The notes under the pieces: model-generated
Databases searched by the model: none
Seen by the model: the letters and a program-made list of their open reading frames with translations, nothing else
What the model was told of the DNA's origin: nothing
Assembly: GCA_003640385.1 (NCBI GenBank)
Contig: RCAB01000066.1
Span: forward strand, 142,206 to 206,205
Direction: 5' to 3'
Length of the DNA stretch: 64,000 nucleotides
Source of the DNA: Setaria digitata
Taxonomy: Eukaryota > Nematoda > Chromadorea > Rhabditida > Setariidae
Shown: piece by piece, positions 61,734-64,000 of the stretch
Numbering within the stretch: the stretch's first letter is position 1
Layout of the letters: each line of letters starts with the position of its first letter
Position numbers and translations under genes: made by a program

Positions 61734-61751
61734 AGGGAGAGAGAGAGAGAA
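61642..61751. repeat. (GA)n/(GGGA)n compound microsatellite
   Basis: A GA repeat grading into GGGA units and back to GA. A shorter GA array lies at 61359-61383. Confidence 0.95.
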
Positions 61752-62639
61752 AAACGTTATTAATATTTAAATGGAATAATGAAAAGAACAAAAATGATTT
61801 TCGTTAAATGTTTGCAGCGCGCATTCATCAGAGAAGCAGAGAAGCAGAGATCCGGCATAAACACAATCGATGCAAGCAGGCCAATAAACGTTTCAAACAA
61901 AGCATTGCCAAGAACAACAACAAAATTGGAATGCATTATTAACTGGTTTTTCTCAATTTAAAATTTTAAAGTTTACAACATTTTTTGGAATATTTAAAAC
62001 TTTTGTAAATATTTTCAAACTATAAATAGATGGAAATCAAAAATTCTAAATTTTTACACATTTTCATTCATTTACTTTTTCTAATTTCAAAATTTTATAT
62101 TTTATAACATTTTGTTTCCTTTTTTTCTTTCTTTATTAAAAACAAAAAAATAAAATTTATAAAAAAAATTTCGTTTTTTTTTTTCTTTTAAATCATTCAT
62201 TTGAAAAAAAAAAAAAAAGAAAAAGAAAGGAAAACAAAAGATTGAACAGGTGATGAAAGAAATGACAATGATCTTTATAAAAGGGACAGAGGAGGAAAGA
62301 AAGAGAAAGAAAGGGAGGAGGAGGAAGAGGAGGAGGTTATGTAGCTTCCTTTTTTAGAGGTCACTCATTCAAATCGAAGTATGACACTTATTCTTTCTAC
62401 CTCTTTTCTCTTTCTTTTCCTCTCAGTAAAATGAAAAAGAAAAAAAAAAAAAAAAAGGTAAAATATATATTCTTTAATATTATCATCATCATTTTTATCA
62501 TTTTTGATTATCACTGTTACTATTAATCTTTGTTAATCATTTATTTACTATTTATTCGTTATTTATTACTTATCTTTTTATTATTTATTTGTTTATTCAT
62601 TTATTTTTTATTTCCTTATTTATTATTAAATATTATCAC

Positions 62640-62790
62640 TACTACTACTAATTATTGTTGTTGCTAATACTAATTATTGTCGCCATTAGTATTATCACTG
62701 CTGCTATTATTATTAGTTATTACTATTATTGGTATTACTTACTACTGCTATTGTTATTACTATTATTATTGCTACCGTTGTTGTTTTCAT
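62640..62790. repeat. degenerate ATT/ACT trinucleotide tract
   Basis: ATTATT, ACTACT, GCTATT and GTTGTT triplets alternate over about 150 bp. The leucine/isoleucine-rich open frame at 62655-62840 is a by-product of this repeat. Confidence 0.85.
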
Positions 62791-64000
62791 TCCTACTACT
62801 ATTAACTATTAATAGAAAACGCTATACATTGAAATTGTAATCACTATGACAGTTGGGAACAATGTTAGGAAGAGATTTCAGCAGAACCTGTAAGATGATA
62901 ATGGATGATAAGTTTCTAAGTTTACCTTCGAACTAAGGAAAGAAATTGGATTAGTTAATATAGGAAGAAGGAAGAAAAGCCTTTATGGATTTGTTGATGG
63001 ATGATTTTCCTGAATTACGACAAGGAGATAACTGAGGCAGCGCAACAAATACTACTGAGTGATTTAGCCTGAAGTAACTGGATTATTGAACCTGAAGTTA
63101 ACTAATTAACAGTTATTATGGATTGTTCAATTTTGAATAACAATTACTACTTTCTTATGATGTTGTGAGTTCGGATATCTGCATATTTGCTGAATTGAAG
63201 ATCATCACTGTTCAACTTTGTTATCCGATCCAAAAGCTCGATGATAGCTTAGTGATAACTTACTGAGTTCTCTACGGCATCTTATCAGATATAATTATGC
63301 TAATATCGAAGTATTTTTTTTTTCCACTCACATGGAGGATGTGTTATACTTTTTGAAGATGAAGTAAACTATTATAATTTCATGAAGCTGTTTTTTTTTT
63401 TTTTTTTTTTAAAAAACCTAAAACGAAAAAAAAAAAATCAAAAACTTTATTTTAATAAGAAAGCCAGGATAGGGAGAATAAATAAATCGATAAATTCAAT
63501 AAATATTTTACCCTTTTGCTTTTAAATATGCTAATTGACAGCATAAAATAATAGAAAGGGAGAAGAATGAACAAGAAACATTTTTGTAAAATTTATTTTT
63601 AAATATGTTAATTAATAGTATTACATTTAAGCGAAAAAGAATAAATAAAGAATTTGATCAACAAATCATTTTGTCCTTGTAGTTTGAAGTATGTGAATCA
63701 AGAGAATGTTGAAAAATGGGATAGCATTCAAGAAATCCAATTTATAGGAAAATAAAGCATTTTAAGATTTTGCTACTCTCTGATAAAGGAATGGAAGATA
63801 CTAACAAACAACGCTTAATTATCCAGTTATTACAGCAATAAAAATTATTACTTTAAAGTTACAAGAAGAATTGAAAAATACTATGGAAAGGAATGCATGA
63901 AATGAAGCAATGAAATTTATTAAATTTAATGAAATTTAGAAGAAGATAAAGGAGGAAGCTAGGGGATAGTAATTTTATTGAGCTTATTAAATTAAATTTC

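Larger units (their letters stand above)
55364..64000. other. 8.6-kb region 5' of the known RIPOR exons
   Basis: Probably a long RIPOR intron and/or upstream sequence. It contains GA-rich arrays (56427-56470, 61359-61383, 61642-61751), a degenerate AATGA-rich tract (57000-57330), ATT/ACT trinucleotide-like sequence (62640-62790) and many A/T runs. Two weak exon-like pieces (61806-61935 plus strand, 63151-63247 minus strand) could not be tied to a gene. Confidence 0.6.

Overview
This is an AT-rich invertebrate genomic window with short coding exons split by many small introns, typical GT-AG borders with T-rich/TTTCAG acceptors, very long homopolymer runs and large dinucleotide arrays. Protein content and intron style fit a nematode, most likely a spirurid/filarial worm; that placement is inference, not a database result. 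There are two assembly scars: a single N at 9751 inside a near-perfect duplication, and a 33-N gap at 25226-25258. Nothing in the window looks bacterial, viral or transposase-encoding.

I rebuilt genes exon by exon, checking that splice phases add up. Left to right: (1) a FAM21/WASH complex subunit 2 homologue, minus strand, 3949 to beyond base 1; (2) a complete fatty-acid amide hydrolase (FAAH), minus, 9459-5572, 602 aa with the full Lys-Ser-Ser triad; (3) a small predicted secreted polyglutamine protein, plus, 13249-15226; (4) a four-pass membrane protein, minus, 24736-22189; (5) an SLC17-like major facilitator transporter, minus, 32822-28073, 524 aa; (6) an acetolactate-synthase-like/2-hydroxyacyl-CoA lyase (ILVBL/HACL2) gene, plus, 36814-41373, 643 aa; (7) a queuosine salvage hydrolase (QNG1/DUF2419) gene, minus, 43909-41711, 342 aa, convergent with gene 6; (8) a possible 44-aa single-pass membrane microprotein, minus, 44745-44373; (9) a RIPOR/FAM65 homologue, minus, from at least 55363 down to 45825, with its N-terminal exons not found in the remaining 8.6 kb.

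The genes do not form an obvious pathway. FAAH (N-acylethanolamine/fatty amide hydrolysis) and ILVBL/HACL2 (2-hydroxy fatty acyl-CoA cleavage) both act in membrane lipid turnover. FAM21 (endosomal actin sorting) and RIPOR (Rho-linked polarity) are both cytoskeletal regulators. QNG1 frees queuine for tRNA modification, which suits an animal that cannot make queuine.

The accessory layer is where the unusual signals lie: a 58-bp exon copy inside the next FAAH intron, a decayed second copy of a Cys-rich exon in the four-pass membrane gene, a microduplication spanning a splice donor in the SLC17 gene, two introns best explained as GC-AG, an ~0.8-kb foldback element with ~100-bp inverted arms plus a ~470-bp uninterrupted (GA)n array in RIPOR introns, a perfect 17-bp hairpin at 35531-35571, and a large AT palindrome near 18.1 kb. 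I found no CRISPR array, operon of bacterial type, or recognisable tRNA/rRNA.
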